Assembly (NCBI GenBank): GCA_030704615.1
Contig: CM060733.1
Location: forward strand, 33,048,001-33,112,000
Direction: 5' to 3'
Length of the DNA stretch: 64,000 nt
DNA from: Takakia lepidozioides
Lineage: Eukaryota > Streptophyta > Takakiopsida > Takakiales > Takakiaceae
Both the position numbers and the translations under genes were made by a program. Below are positions 35,586-47,596 of the stretch, in pieces. Positions within the stretch are counted from its first letter, which is position 1, and every line of letters starts with the position of its first letter. A model generated the notes under the pieces. That model did no database searches. It was not told the DNA's origin and saw only the letters and a program-made list of their open reading frames with translations.

Positions 35586-36033
35586 GCCTCACCCCATGGC
35601 GGCTCTTGCGTTTGGTCACGGTCGCTGTGACGCGTCGCTCCCCATCCGCCCGCCCGCCTCCCTTGCCGCTTCAAACCCGTCATACATGAATCATGTCACA
35701 CAGCCATGCATGTTGAACATGTTCTATGTCACACAGCCATCATCCCGGAGATGCACATCACTCATGTAACACAGGCATCCATCATCACCAAGATATGACA
35801 CCTCCACATAGATGCATGGATCGTCACACAATGATTCAGAATTCAAATTTGAACTTCTAAATAAATATTTTAATCGATTGCACCGGATGATTACTTTCGT
35901 ACGGGCAATTGTCCACCTGTCTCCATCTTCCTCCTCCTCATCATCGTCCTCAAAATTCTTCGGTCACCATTGTAGCAGCGTTTGACACTCGTGCATGCAG
36001 TGTGAACCCGACTGCTGCTGAAACGACATGTCT

Positions 36034-37564
36034 GTACATGACAGAAGTGAAGAGTTTATCCCCCAAGTTGTCCCCCATCTTGTTTCGAATCTTCGAAATC
36101 AAGTGCAATCTCCGAACACAGGTGCTTTCAATCACAATGTCTTACAATGGCATTATCAATGGCATGGTATCCCTCCCGGTAAAGACAACGCTTCAGTGGC
36201 CTACATTCCATGGAGTCGTGTGAATGATTTCATAACTGGGGAATCATCCCGCCCCGATGGGCCATGCACTTTCCGCAAACATCGCCAAAGAGGTTGTCCA
36301 CATGGATCACTCCTCGCTCCACGCACGAATAGTGCCTTAAGTCTAACAAGGTAAAACTATGTGAACTCCATGTAATACAGTACTATTTCGTGTCATCATT
36401 GGGGGCCCCTTGTTGTATGAGTCTTGGAGTTGCTCCATTGCAGTGTGAGTAATGTACCATGGTTTCTTTCGTAGGTATCACTGCTCATATGGGCCAGAGG
36501 ACAAGACGACTATCCTCTTGGAGGTAACCTCCGCCATGGCAGCCAAGAAATGGAAACCACGACCTCCCAAGAAGAAGGGGAGAAAGCCAAGACTTGTGGG
36601 ATCTGCCACCGAGCAAAAACCAAAACAAATGAGGACCACAAAAACGAAATATGGGGAGGGCATAAAGAGGGGATGTGTATGTCGGTTTGTAGTGAAGCAA
36701 TGCTATGTTGACCCTGAATTTGCAGAGTTGGTATATTACGAGAAGAGACACGTCAATGGAGCTGGAGAGATATGTCATGGGCCTGCACATGAAATTGGAC
36801 GTGCTGCATTAGCTTCCCACGTCGGTGAAGACATGAAAGCATGGGTAATGCACAACTTGCGGTTAGGGCGAAGCATCAACAAAATAATGGCGAAGCACAC
36901 GCAGCGGGTAAAGTAGTTGATGGATGCTGGATTGGAGGTCAACTGTGATACTTTCCTCCTTTCATGGGACATCCGGAATATTGCCAACAAATGTGATGAA
37001 GAAACATTCAAAAAACACTCAAATGATGCACGTAGTGTCCGCATGTAGGTGGAGGCCAACCCACATAGTGTTTTCTACTACCAGGAAGAATCGAACCACC
37101 CTGCATAGACTTCCAATGACAGAAAACTCGACCTCCCATTTGTGCTGGGCATACAAACTGAATGGCAGAAAAAACAGATGGTGAACCATGGACATTTGCG
37201 AATAGTGGCGTGCGATGCAACTTTCGGGACAAATGAAAAAAAAGTGAACTTCGTTCTGATGCAATGTGTATTAGAAGACCTGCAAATGCACTTTACATCA
37301 TAACATGTACATTCCATATGCATGAAAGAATTTGTAACATCTATTTTACATGATTGTTGCTGCAGTATCCATTGTACACCATGATGATGTTTAATGAGTG
37401 GCTGAATGGAATTCCAGTCGCGTACATTATCATGGCTAGGTGCAAAACTAAAGATCTGCAACTTTGGATGGAGGCACTGAACGACCAAATGAAAGCCAGG
37501 AAAGTCGACGGCGCCCCAATGCGTTTATTGTCGACAATGCAGATGCAGAAATTGCAGCCATCAG
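36034..37564 (+). pseudogene. FAR1/MULE-type transposase, 5' half (gene split by 17.5-kb insertion)
   Basis: This is a second transposase family, distinct from copies A and B. Segments in order: CTFRKHRQRGCPHGSLLA (to about 36,350), intron, YHCSYGPEDKTTILLE (from about 36,476), a basic stretch AAKKWKPRPPKKKGRKPR, a FAR1-like finger GCVCRFVVKQCY...YYEKRHVN...CHG (about 36,672-36,780), then MVNHGHLRIVACDATFGTN with the first catalytic Asp (about 37,180-37,220), LYTMMMFNEWLNGIPVAYII (about 37,370-37,430), and RPNAFIVDNADAEIAAI with the second Asp (about 37,515-37,563). The exon ends at a GT donor after 37,564, 38 bases before the 17.5-kb element. TAG stops at about 36,914, 37,047 and 37,106 show decay. 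The sequence resumes at 55,155. Confidence 0.8.
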
Positions 37565-37593
37565 GTACCTGCAACTTTACAAAACAATTGCTT

Positions 37594-37602
37594 GATCATT
37601 GC
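37594..37602 (+). repeat. Target-site duplication, left (9 bp)
   Basis: gatcattgc directly precedes the left terminal repeat and matches ggtcattgc after the right terminal repeat at 8 of 9 positions. Nine bases is the usual duplication length for Mutator-like elements. Confidence 0.8.
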
Positions 37603-37655
37603 CAGCGACGCAATGGCGTGAGCCTTGCGCGTGAGCGTGCGAGCGTACGCTCACG
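37603..37655 (+). repeat. Left terminal inverted repeat of the 17.5-kb element
   Basis: Read inward from 37,603, cagcgacgc..ggcgtgagccttgcg followed by cgtgagcg matches, read inward from 55,080, tagggatgc..ggcgtgacccttgcg followed by gcgtgagcg. Each end also contains its own fold-back (cgtgagcg...cgctcacg). Direct repeats of tgacgtggcgtgag follow inside both ends (37,660-37,700 and about 54,960-55,035). Confidence 0.8.
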
Positions 37656-38280
37656 TAGGAGTGACGTGGCGTGAACCTGCACCCACGCTGACGTGGCGTG
37701 AGCGTCATGTCAGCAGGCTGATGTGGCGGCATATGATGACATGGCACTGCGCCGTCATCTGCCACGTCAGCATTAACATGCGCCGCCTATAACCGAGGAT
37801 GGTCCTATGACCGTGGGATTAATGCAGGGAATCCTTGGCTGAATACACTCAAGACGACCATGAGGCCTACAATTGTAGCATCCAACATTGTGCAATTACA
37901 AATGTTTGTTTCACTTTTACACTTACGAGGACGAGAAAATATCCTCACAAAGTGTGCGCCATAGAGGCTGCCACAGGAAGACCTTGCTCCCTCCCCACAT
38001 AACAATGAGAGTTATGATCATCTTCAAAAGATGATTGCAGTGCATAGCGACAGGAAGACATGTAGACTTCGAAAGGTGCAATGATGCATGTGCTTTTAAA
38101 AGTTGTCACTCAGAGCTCACTCAGTATAGTTGGAAGCATAATGGAGGGATAAGGGACGCCATATCATTGCACCGCCGACGATGTTGCAAACGAATTGATT
38201 TGAATTGAATTTCCATGACAATGTTGCAAATTGCACATTTCATAGCATGGTCGTCCACATACCACATTGCATAGTTCATG
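37656..38280. other. Left subterminal region of the 17.5-kb element
   Basis: GC-rich direct repeats of tgacgtggcgtga at 37,660-37,760, then AT-richer sequence with no gene. It serves as the 3' flank of transposase copy B. Confidence 0.55.
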
Positions 38281-41200
38281 CTACCCATGTGTTGTATCCC
38301 GCTGCAGTAGAGTATCGACCTCGTTGAAACTCAGAGTGGCCTGGTGAACAAAGTTGTCACGTTTGGGATCGCAAACCATCATCTTCAAAAATATGAAATA
38401 CAAATGTTTGCAGGGTATGAATTTACCTCTCTTGCCCAAACTGGTTGATAGCATATTCACAAAATCAGGACATGTGCAATTGGGGAAATTGGAAACCGTG
38501 ATGTCGTAGGGCCTATCATGAACAACAGATGTTGAAGTGATCATTGTGTACACCCGACCATATCCTGGATCGGGCACTTCCGTGGTGCTTGCAACACGAG
38601 CTTGGAGCATTCTTGCGGACTCCACTTTGTCAAAGTGTTCAGCGGTTGGAGGGAAACGCCAAACCAACTTTCCATCTCGTTTGGTTGGCCACAAGTGAGG
38701 ATTTGCCGGAGGGACCCGAGAGGACGCAAAAGTAGTAGCACGTGCATGCAGTTGGGGTTGTCTCGCAAGGGAAAAGCCTGCCTCCTCTAGCATTGCAATC
38801 TCTTGACTTGTGAGATGTGTTCCCACCTTGACGGGCCAAACGGTTGGAGGAACTGGCTTCATCACCACGGAAGGATGCACAGTTCCATGCACACATCTAC
38901 CACAATCGTCTGCGCAGAACCAGAACTTGTGGTTCTTGGCTTCTGGTTGACCGTATGGACGCATCAAACCCGTGAAAGTGGGAGCAGGAGTCCGGGCACC
39001 ACCTCTGGATATAGATGAAGTGCACTTCTCAAAATTAGTTGCTTTGATCGCTGTACATTTCACACGAGACCCTGCACTTGTGCGTTCAATGTGCAAACAT
39101 GGTCGGGGCGTGCGGACTCAAACACATCAAGGGGGTTGTTTCTCTTCTGCACCATTTTAGTGGCACAAGCTTGATGCTGGAGCCTGCCGTCGTGTTGGAG
39201 GTTCCTCCAGAATGGAGATTCCGGACATGGATCTGTTATGCAGGGGAACACGAGGCTTCGAGAAGTTATCACGGTCTGCCCTGTGCGAATCGGAATCCGA
39301 ACCAGGTGGAGTGTTCAATTTCTTCTTATACGAGCCGAATCTCTCATCCCCTTGAAGATGTGGAACTCTAGAAACAAGTGGCATTCCCTGGGCACACATG
39401 CTCACCACCCGTGCTATCTTGCTTGGATCCCCAGATCTGTTTGTAGCACGCAACATCAACTCCAATTTGTCCGGACCCTTGCCACGAACCCCACCTCGCA
39501 AGAAATCACGGTATCTGGTTTGTTGTTGCAAGGCATATATCAGATCATCTGTTGTTGCCACATACAAATCCCGATCTTGTTTCCCAGACTGTTGCAACCA
39601 TGCGTTGTGCACAGTCTCTGCCAAATTGCAAGATGGCATGTCCGCCATTTCCTCAATGGACATATTCTGCAAAGTGGAGAACCACACTTCAGAACAATGC
39701 ACAGGGAACAACATAAAGAAAGCAAGTAGTCAAAAATATGGAAAGTAAATGTATGAATAAAGCAAGAAATAGAAGCCTCCCACCATTGTCATGGCTGCTC
39801 CCCACTGTCTGTACCGGAAGTGCCAAAATGCTAGTCAATCTTCCAATGCTCTCATACTCTCAAGCGATGCAGCTCCAGAAGAGAACCACCAGGCACGAAT
39901 TGTCTGGAACAAAACGTCCGCCTCCTTCATTGTTCTAGCATCTTTATACTCTTTGCACAATTTACGGTGCTGTGTCTGCATTTCTGGTTTGATGTCTGAC
40001 TTTGTATGTTTCTCCAGAGATTGTGTCCAATGGAATAGACATGTACGCTCTCTTCCTGGCATTGGCACTTTTGGGTTGCCCGATCCGAAGACAATTCGAA
40101 CAGCATTGAAATTCGCCTGAGCACTATCTGCCATGAAACTTGCGAAATTTGGAGATGGCAGCCCATAACACGTATCATGGAATTCCACATGAGCTTCTGG
40201 GATTCCGTATCCTCGGATTGCATGTCACAAACTGCAATTGTCATAACTCGTTGGTACACTGGATCGTAGACGTGACAAGCCATTGTCGTCCAATCTTTCA
40301 CTCGTTTCACATGATCAAACATATGAAAACAATTCTGCAAGTTCCCAGTCTTCTGCATCCGCTTCACGAGGCTAACCCCACTGCCCTCCCCAACAGTCGA
40401 CATTCTGAAAAGAATACTTTGATGGCACCTTGACCTGGAAAAACATTGTCCTGGATGTAGTCGTACTTGCTCAGTCGTTTCAATTCCAAAATATTGTCTA
40501 TGTAGCCTCTGATCCCAGAGCTCATTCTCAATGCATTGATCTGATGCCGAATGTTAAGTGAACTCAAAGTGGAGAAATGATCCATGACAACGTCCAATGC
40601 TGCACCGTCACCACAGAATCCCCTTCACTCAATATATGGCTTTCCAAGAAGGACTTGCTTGCGCCAAGAGCAATTGCAGATGTTGTTGCGGATGGGTTTC
40701 TCCCGTACTCATGTTTAATCAACCTCGAAACTGTCTCAATACTCTCCCTGTAATCCCCCTTCGAGACAGGATGGTTATGGAAACCAAAATGCACACAAGC
40801 TCTTGTCATTGTTTTCAAACGGTGGACAACATAGTACATTCTTGCTCCACACAGCGTCGGGCAGGATGGTACAAGTTTCCAGAATTTGCAAACGAAAGTG
40901 TTTGCCGGTGGAGGAGCAGTCCCAAGCTTAAATGGATTTTCCGCGAGACCCTCCCACTCGCTTTGATTATGAACCCCAGACTGAAGAAAGTGTCTGCAAT
41001 TCAAATTATCACACCTAAGGTGTTCATTGCAAACTGTTCTCCTGAAAACAAGCTTGTCATCATTTTGAATATTGGATGTTTTTGTTCTGCACCATGGGTG
41101 TCCGTCGTGTTTCTAGTCCATTCCGTGCATCATGCTTGTTATACCTCCAACTCGCGGAGGAGGAGGCAGCTCGAATAGGATATCCCCATCAAAACATTCA

Positions 41201-41774
41201 GGCAGGAACGTCATAGGCACCTGCTTCAAAGTTTCCCAATCAATTCCTCGCAACTCACTTTTGAAACCTGCAATTCCTCCCATCGCCCGTAGTTTTGGAA
41301 TCACACTAGAATGTCTTCTACATCCGCTTCCACAACTACAGTAGGAAGGACCGGAGTCGGAATTTCACTTATGTCATCATCGGACGAATCCGAAAGCTCA
41401 ACGATTGGGGTGGGGGACATCTGTTCTTTTTTCACCACCACCTCCCTCTTGTCTTCAACGACTGAAGCAGCAGTCCCGGGCGTGACATACGATCCAAGGG
41501 ACTTTCGCCATGGCTCCCCAAGCACTCTATATCTACCAGGGCGCACTCTCCACTGGCTGACATGAGCAGTCTCATCACGGTTTTGGAAAGAGTATTTCAA
41601 CAATTTCCCATCCAAATTGTACACTTCTTTCTCCAAGAAGATGGAGCCATTCTGAAGCTCAAACCGGGTAGCCAAGATATGTTCCAGAACAATTGCGAAT
41701 CCATTGTCAAGGGCTTCTTTGGAGAAATGCACTGGTTTGTCGTCAGAAAATAACTCTGCTTCGGAGGAAGTCAT
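38281..41774 (-). pseudogene. MULE transposase copy B of the 17.5-kb element
   Basis: Same protein as copy A, in better condition. From the ATG at 41,774 the order is: N-terminal domain ending with acidic VELSDSSDDDISEIP; a Cys/His finger with HPWCRTKTSNIQ, HLRCDNLNC and HFGFHNHPVSKGD (about 41,110-40,760), WRKY-GCM1-like; the core with MTIAVCDMQSEDTESQ, SFMADSAQANFNAVRIVFGS and CLFHWTQSLEKH (about 40,300-39,990); an intron near 39,790-39,665; NMSIEEMADMPSCNLAE; FWFCADDCGRCVHGTVH (about 38,930); and the SWIM finger CTCPDFVNM...IPCKHLYFIFL (about 38,490-38,390). Lesions: a frame change near 41,300, a TAG at 41,113-41,115, and a frame change near 39,100. One finger Cys of copy A is Trp here (CKFWKL). 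It runs away from the cargo gene and towards the left terminal repeat, as expected for the element's own transposase. Confidence 0.85.
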
Positions 41775-42850
41775 GTTACGTCCCTGACCGGGGGGTTCTC
41801 TTTCATGAGCTGCTCCTTTGCGAAATCAGATGATTCGGCTTTGCACCACACTGGGTGCACATGAAATGAGGCGGAAAGCAGACGTTCCATGAAGATTGTG
41901 TATATTCTGATATTCCATATAATCATCTGTGAAGTTACGGGGGACGGTTCCTGATAATCCGCCGTCAATTTAACGTATGCAACATACAGTTTGCATTGTC
42001 TTCTGCGCAATGCCGACAGATGATACACCAAGTTATGGGGTCACCGCAAAACAATAAAAACCCGCCGACTTCCTTGAAGAAAGCAACAGGATCCATGAAG
42101 GGATGATGGCAAGATAATTGAAGTACTTAGATGATTTGTTCGGCTATGACTAGATTCACTATGTCTGATCATGTTGATGCTTTCAAGAATATGCATGAAA
42201 TGGCCCAGAACTCTCCATGTACGCATATTACATGAAATCCTAGGTAGGCCTCATACTAACTACTTTGAGAATCCTCATCCATGACGATGTATACTGATAT
42301 TAATGAAGCCGTCACAAAAAAGACACATGTCTATTTTATGTCTGCACACGCCAACAACCCCTAACAGCCGCGTAAATGAACAGCTATCCCAATTAGGTTA
42401 CGTCATTTTCACTGAAAACCTACATTCATGTATCGGACACGCAAGAGGGAATCTGACGGTTCAAGGGACACTCCCAAAACGACGGAACCGCGCAAGAAAG
42501 CGAGTCTGTTCATCTTTCTTGTTTCTGCCCTTAGAGGAAGAGAGGCAGCCAAGCTGGAGAGGGTTCCTTGTTCAGTTTGGAAGAGAAGGAAGTCATTATA
42601 TTTCACATCGCTTAGAGAGAGGCTGAGATCAAGAGAGAAAATGACGAGGCGTCGCATGCAAGAAGGTGTAGCGTTTAGGCAGCATCTGAACTTGCAGGAC
42701 AGAGGTCAAGCAGAAGAGCATGTGGGAAGTGAGAGTGAGGTCGCCGCAGTCGTAGCGATGGCTGGAGCAGTGAGCGTAGGTAACCGAACAATGCCAGCCA
42801 AGTTCATTCCCGAATTCAACTGGTGTTCTGGAAACAGACATTTTTAAACA

Positions 42851-43771
42851 GTGATGATTGGTACCGACCATCACTTTGTCTCCTAACAAATGACAGTCAA
42901 TGAATAGTGATGATCGGTACCGATCATCACTTTCTGCATTTTCCGAAGAAGACTTCAGACACCCTGATGTCTTTCTAAAAATTCAAGTGATAAGGGGGAT
43001 CGGTGGCGATCGTCAGTACCTGCCATTGAAAATGACACACCCTAAACTTTCAAACCACATTTGGAATGACAAGGATGATGCAAGTGATGATCTATACCGA
43101 TCATCACAACAAGACAGCCTTGGGAGGCACACATCCATGAGGTCTGAATGTGATGGTCGGCACCGATCATCATTTTTTTCCAGAATCCTTGCCATTCAGT
43201 GTATGAGACTTGGAGCAAAGAAATGGACTTGGAAGCGATGATCGACACTAATCATCGCTTTCCGGTCACTACAATTCCAGATTGGGATGGACCTTGTACA
43301 TCGTAAAGCAAAAGGTTGCATCGATACTCTCAATTTGGGGGTAATATCCAGTCATCACAGAAACTGATGGTCGGTGCCGATCATCACCATCAGATTGCCC
43401 TAGGATACACAACCCATGAGGTCTAAATGTGATGGGCGGCACCGACCATCACTTTCCTGAACGACAACGCCATTTCCCCACTTTCTCTGAACAAGAAGGG
43501 AATGGACGTGAAAGCGAAGATCGGCACCGATCATTGCTTTTAGGTCATTTCAAGATGCTACTTAAGTTCCCTGGCACTCTTACATCACCATGAAATTGGC
43601 CTTCTAGGCTTACATAAAGCAATGGCGAAGGTGATGGTCGGTACCGATCATCACATTCCTCGTGAAACGTATACTAGCTTGTCTGCCTGCCTTCCTGAAT
43701 CTACTGCCTGCCCGCCTGGTTGCCTTCCAACTACATTATTCTGTAAAGCGATGATCACCACCGATCATCGC
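42851..43771. repeat. Palindrome array, cluster 1 (11 copies)
   Basis: A 24-bp palindrome of half-sites gtgatgrtcggy and rccgatcatcac recurs at 42851, 42907 (perfect palindrome), about 42987 (degenerate), 43084, 43150, 43234, 43364, 43429, 43514, 43631 and 43748, with centre spacing of 56-130 bp. Most right arms carry ccgatcatcac followed by tt; the left arm varies more. Several copies use gcgatg...catcgc, a paired change at both ends that keeps the symmetry. Confidence 0.9.
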
Positions 43772-43829
43772 TTTTCTTACCTCTGGGGACCATCAGTAAA
43801 GAGGAGGAAGTGCTTGTGAGGCAACTTAC

Positions 43830-43910
43830 GGATCCCTTCGGCTTCTTCGGCTTCTTGGCTGCATCGCTCGGATCGCCCTCTTCTGCTTTCCTCTTCCCTT
43901 TTCCATCGGT
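43830..43910 (-). other. Possible 27-codon exon on the minus strand, Lys-rich
   Basis: Read on the minus strand, 81 bases encode TDGKGKRKAEEGDPSDAAKK followed by PKKPKG, flanked by a cag acceptor and a gtaagt donor. The composition is that of a nuclear-localisation segment. No neighbouring exons were recognised, so it could be chance or a remnant of another gene overlapping the palindrome array. Confidence 0.3.
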
Positions 43911-45921
43911 CTGAACACAAGATACACCATGTTCTTGAATCCTAGATGGAAGGGAAAACATCCAGAATAATGAAAACAACAGTATGTGGATAAGTAGTGC
44001 TCACCACTTCTGTCTGATGTAGGGTTCACAAATTTCCTCCCTGTATGGCGTCCTCTGCTCCTCCCCCTATTCTCTTGTCTTATTACTATTTTGGGTTTTG
44101 GGTATGCAGAAAAATGTAAAATCTAAGCAGGGAGAAACAGAAGAAAAGGGCTTTGGAGAAGGGGACGACTCCACGAAGAGTTCTGAGAACAGCGAAGACA
44201 CAGACGAGCCTGAATTGCACTACCTTGACAAGGTGAAAGAGCTTATGTCATATCAAAAGGTAAATTCTCAGGAGGTTATTAGGGACATGATCATCTCTGG
44301 AGGACGTCTTGAAATCCCTCTCTGCCGCATGATCTCCATGCCTATGGTTCGTCCTCCACTTTCGCATGACATTACCAAGTTGGAAACAGATTTCGTGCAC
44401 GGGTACAGAATGGGTGCACAAGTATTCTATGTCTCACTGAAGGATATAAATGGTAACAGCACAAAAGTGAGCCCAGAGATAACGGACAACTGGGATGATT
44501 GCTGGAAGGATGTGAATGACGAGTTCGAGGACTCCCTGCTACTTGGACATAACACCCAGCAGTTCTGCAACCACATGTTCTATGTCTGGGACGGGAACCA
44601 TCGCCTTCTGGCTTGAATGGGGTACATTGCGAAACACCATTCAAAAGACAAGGACAAGCATTGTGATGTGGAGGCAATGGTTCTGGATCCTGGGAATGAC
44701 ATCGCAAGACTTCTGACTGCTATGCATGATGTGAACAAGTAGGACATCCTAAAAACCCCATTGCCTTTCAAATTGCATGTTGTGCACATTTCAAGTCCAA
44801 TCGTCAAATCTTTCTTACCTATACAATGTGTATTCTCTGTTTGCAGATCGACAGAGAAATCGCATGTTACTACGAACTTGGTCCACACACTTTTCCGTAT
44901 TCAAAGAATTGGTTTGATGAAGCTTGATGAGTTCCGCACAGTGCTACATCCTGATGTAATCAAGAAGTGCGAAACAGGAAGAGCTGTAGGGACCTGGTAC
45001 TCGTTGACCCGAGATGCATTTCTGGAGTACATGTATGCGGTATGGCCCAACCCACATCTTCCTTTCTTCAAAACATATTTGTAATCCTATGTGTTCTTAT
45101 CCAATCGTTGTTACATGCAGCAAGAACTGGCAGAGGCCGCCGAGAGGGGGAAATCTGAGTACTACCGCACTACAACAAAAGAGTTGAGGACTGCTAAAGG
45201 TGTTGGAGCAGCCATAAAGAAGGAGTACGAGATAAGGAGGACGAAGCTGATGTCCGCCTTCCCGAAGCAATTGAGAATAGTGGATCCCGGACTTGGGGAG
45301 GAGTTCCTTCTCCAAATCAAAGCCCACTATGACAAGCATGTACATCCAGAGATGCAACAGGAGAAATTGCACAGGCTGGCTCTCTCCATGGTCGACCCCA
45401 GACAAAAATTAGATGGCTTCAGATTTGGAACTCGGATCAGACGGTGAAGGATCTGAATCAATTCCCAAAAAGCACAATCCAGCCTGGAACAAAGGTCGAG
45501 TGAATAAGTGACATTGTCTTTGATCAGTGGCTTCACAAGGCCACATTTTGGAGTCAGGTATTTGTGGATTGTGCATATTGTATATGAATTATCCTTTGGC
45601 TTTATCATGGCCAGTTCTGATAGATGTTCCCCCTGCAGTTGGAGAAACGCGCCATTCTTGTCCTGGAGCAGAATCTGACATTGGAGGCGTACATTAGAAA
45701 GTGGAAAGGTCTCACTTGGCGGTACTGTTTCTTCCGGGAGTTCTCCAAGGATGGTAACATATTGAGGTCGAACGATTTCGACAGTCAAGTTGGAGGGGAG
45801 TGGGCGATGATGCGTGTTGTGTACAGGTGCAATATGTAAATCTTATCCATCAAATTCTTTGAAATATTGTAATGCATCATTGGGAAAACTTAATTTTCCT
45901 TCTCTGCTACAGAGCAGTTTG

Positions 45922-46175
45922 GTGATGGTCGGTACCGATCATCACTTCCACTACTTCGATCTTCTCACGTCATCCAAATGAATATTGCAGATCATGTCTA
46001 TTTTTCCATTCTGAATCATGCCTCTGTTCACATAGGCAGTCTGTTTCTGTTGAATGAAGTGATGATCGGTGCCGATCATCACATTTCCCAGTTGTGCAGC
46101 ATAGATAATCACAATGATTTGCCAACCCACGTTGCATTCTCTCATTTGAAAGTGATGACCGCCACCGATCATCAC
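45922..46175. repeat. Palindrome array, cluster 2 (3 copies, inside a cargo intron)
   Basis: Copies at 45922-45945, 46059-46082 and 46152-46175 lie within the intron 45,827-46,232 of the ParB-methyltransferase gene. They share the same half-sites as cluster 1. Confidence 0.88.
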
Positions 46176-47357
46176 TTTCTGCTGCTTTTTAATATCTTGT
46201 TTTTGGGTTGGTGCTTGTTTGAGCATCCGCAGATACACTAAATATGTTCTAATGGAAGGAAAAAACCTGAGTGGAATCCCAGATTACCTGGACATGTGGT
46301 CCGACCCTGCCAACGATCCCACCATGTACACAGCTGGAATCTTGAGGGATTGGAGTCCTGCCCACTTCAGGGACTGTGGATGGTACCTCGACTGCCGTCC
46401 AGAGCACACAGAGTACGAGAGGAACATAGCTTCATTGGCCGCCAAGGAGCCAGACGCGCAGGGAACTCCACAGAAAGGCATGAATGGGGGTCGAAAGGTG
46501 AAAGACAAGGATCCAAAGGCTTCGGAGGGAGTAGCCAAGTCGCCTAGGAAGGCAAAGGAGAAAGAGAAGTCCAAGGAGAAGGAGAAGGAGAAAGAGAAGG
46601 GGAAGGAGAAAGAGAAGGACAAGGAGAAAGGAAAAGAAAAAGATGAGACAACTGGGAGATACACCAGCACTATTGAATGTGTTTTTGATGCCAAGCCACA
46701 CCCTTCCCACGCGGACTTGGCAGGGCAGAGCAAGATTGTCAATGAGGGATGGCTGGCGATGATGGAGACTCGGAGAAAACGGTACTCAGGTGTGCCATCA
46801 CCGACTTGGGATAACATGATTTCTTTTCTTAAAGAATCTTTCTCTTCACATGGGACATTTGAAATTGTCAATGCCAATGTAGATGTTGGTTTCTCTTGGG
46901 ACCCTCATTTTTTCTTGTATTAAAATTGGACCTATATGTTGCAGGTGAGCATTGGACCCTCATTCGTATGCGGTGTTCGAAAAACCTTTGCCGCTGACAT
47001 GGTCATCCTTGACATCCCAGACAGCCAGCCTGTCCGCGACGTTCCTCCAAAGGGAAAGACTCCGTCCTGGAACAGATTCGATGAGAACTACTGGAGTTGG
47101 GTATTCGGATTCTGCAATAATTTCCTTTCAGATGCAGGAATGCTTTTGCTCTTCCAGTCATGTGACAATGATAGTCGTAGGGGACTGGCAATATACCTGA
47201 AGTCGTTTGGGTTCGAAATTCTGAGGGCATGGAATTGTGTGAACATCCTCTACCTTTTGAAAGGTGGTTTCCCTGGACAGCTGGTATGGCACCACCCTCC
47301 TCCGTGCTGTTTTCCATGGCTTCTTGTTATTTCTGCTGGCTTGCTCTACCACCATCT

Positions 47358-47381
47358 CTGATGATCGGCAACGATCATAAC
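47358..47381. repeat. Palindrome array, outlying copy
   Basis: ctgatgatcggc with aacgatcataac, a weaker copy in the intron after the motif IV exon. It is the last one before the CACTA insertion. Confidence 0.7.
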
Positions 47382-47596
47382 AAATACATTCCGTTTTAGT
47401 TTTCATTTGCAGTCCATGTTTTGTTCCTTCCTGTGCCAGACTTCCTCCAATATTTCCATGTCTCACCCCTATCTTCCATCTTTTCCAAACGAGGATGTTT
47501 GAGGCAATTTGCCTGAGGAGGATTCGCACCTCCAAAACACCATCCTCCGTTCGCAGCTTTGAAATTTCCGATCAGGGGTGTTTCATCAACCCCCCT

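Larger units (their letters stand above)
34948..36033. other. Simple-repeat spacer
   Basis: Holds the CCGGGT-rich block and the poly(C) run listed separately, an AT-rich stretch (35,240-35,480), and repeats of catgtcacacagccat (about 35,690-35,750). No gene was recognised before the transposase-like frames that start near 36,034. Confidence 0.5.
41775..44103. promoter_or_regulatory. Divergent inter-gene region of the 17.5-kb element
   Basis: The 2.3 kb between the two start regions should hold both promoters. It contains 11 of the 15 palindromes (42,851-43,771) and open frames at 42,428-42,847 (plus; Arg/Lys-rich, with MTRRRMQEGVAFRQHL) that could be a first cargo exon, as gtaacc follows about 42,778, but no splice partner is certain. 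Confidence 0.45.

Noticed and set aside
42428-42847. First exon of the ParB-methyltransferase gene
   Set aside because: An open Arg-rich frame with a plausible donor exists, but no phase-consistent junction to 44,104 could be shown, so it is only mentioned as possible.
42851-43771. CRISPR-like array
   Set aside because: Repeats are palindromes with uneven spacing and no uniform spacer length, and the host is a eukaryotic nucleus.
46284-46877. 197-codon minus-strand open frame
   Set aside because: Antisense shadow of the Lys/Glu-rich exon of the ParB-methyltransferase gene (Phe/Ser-rich mirror).
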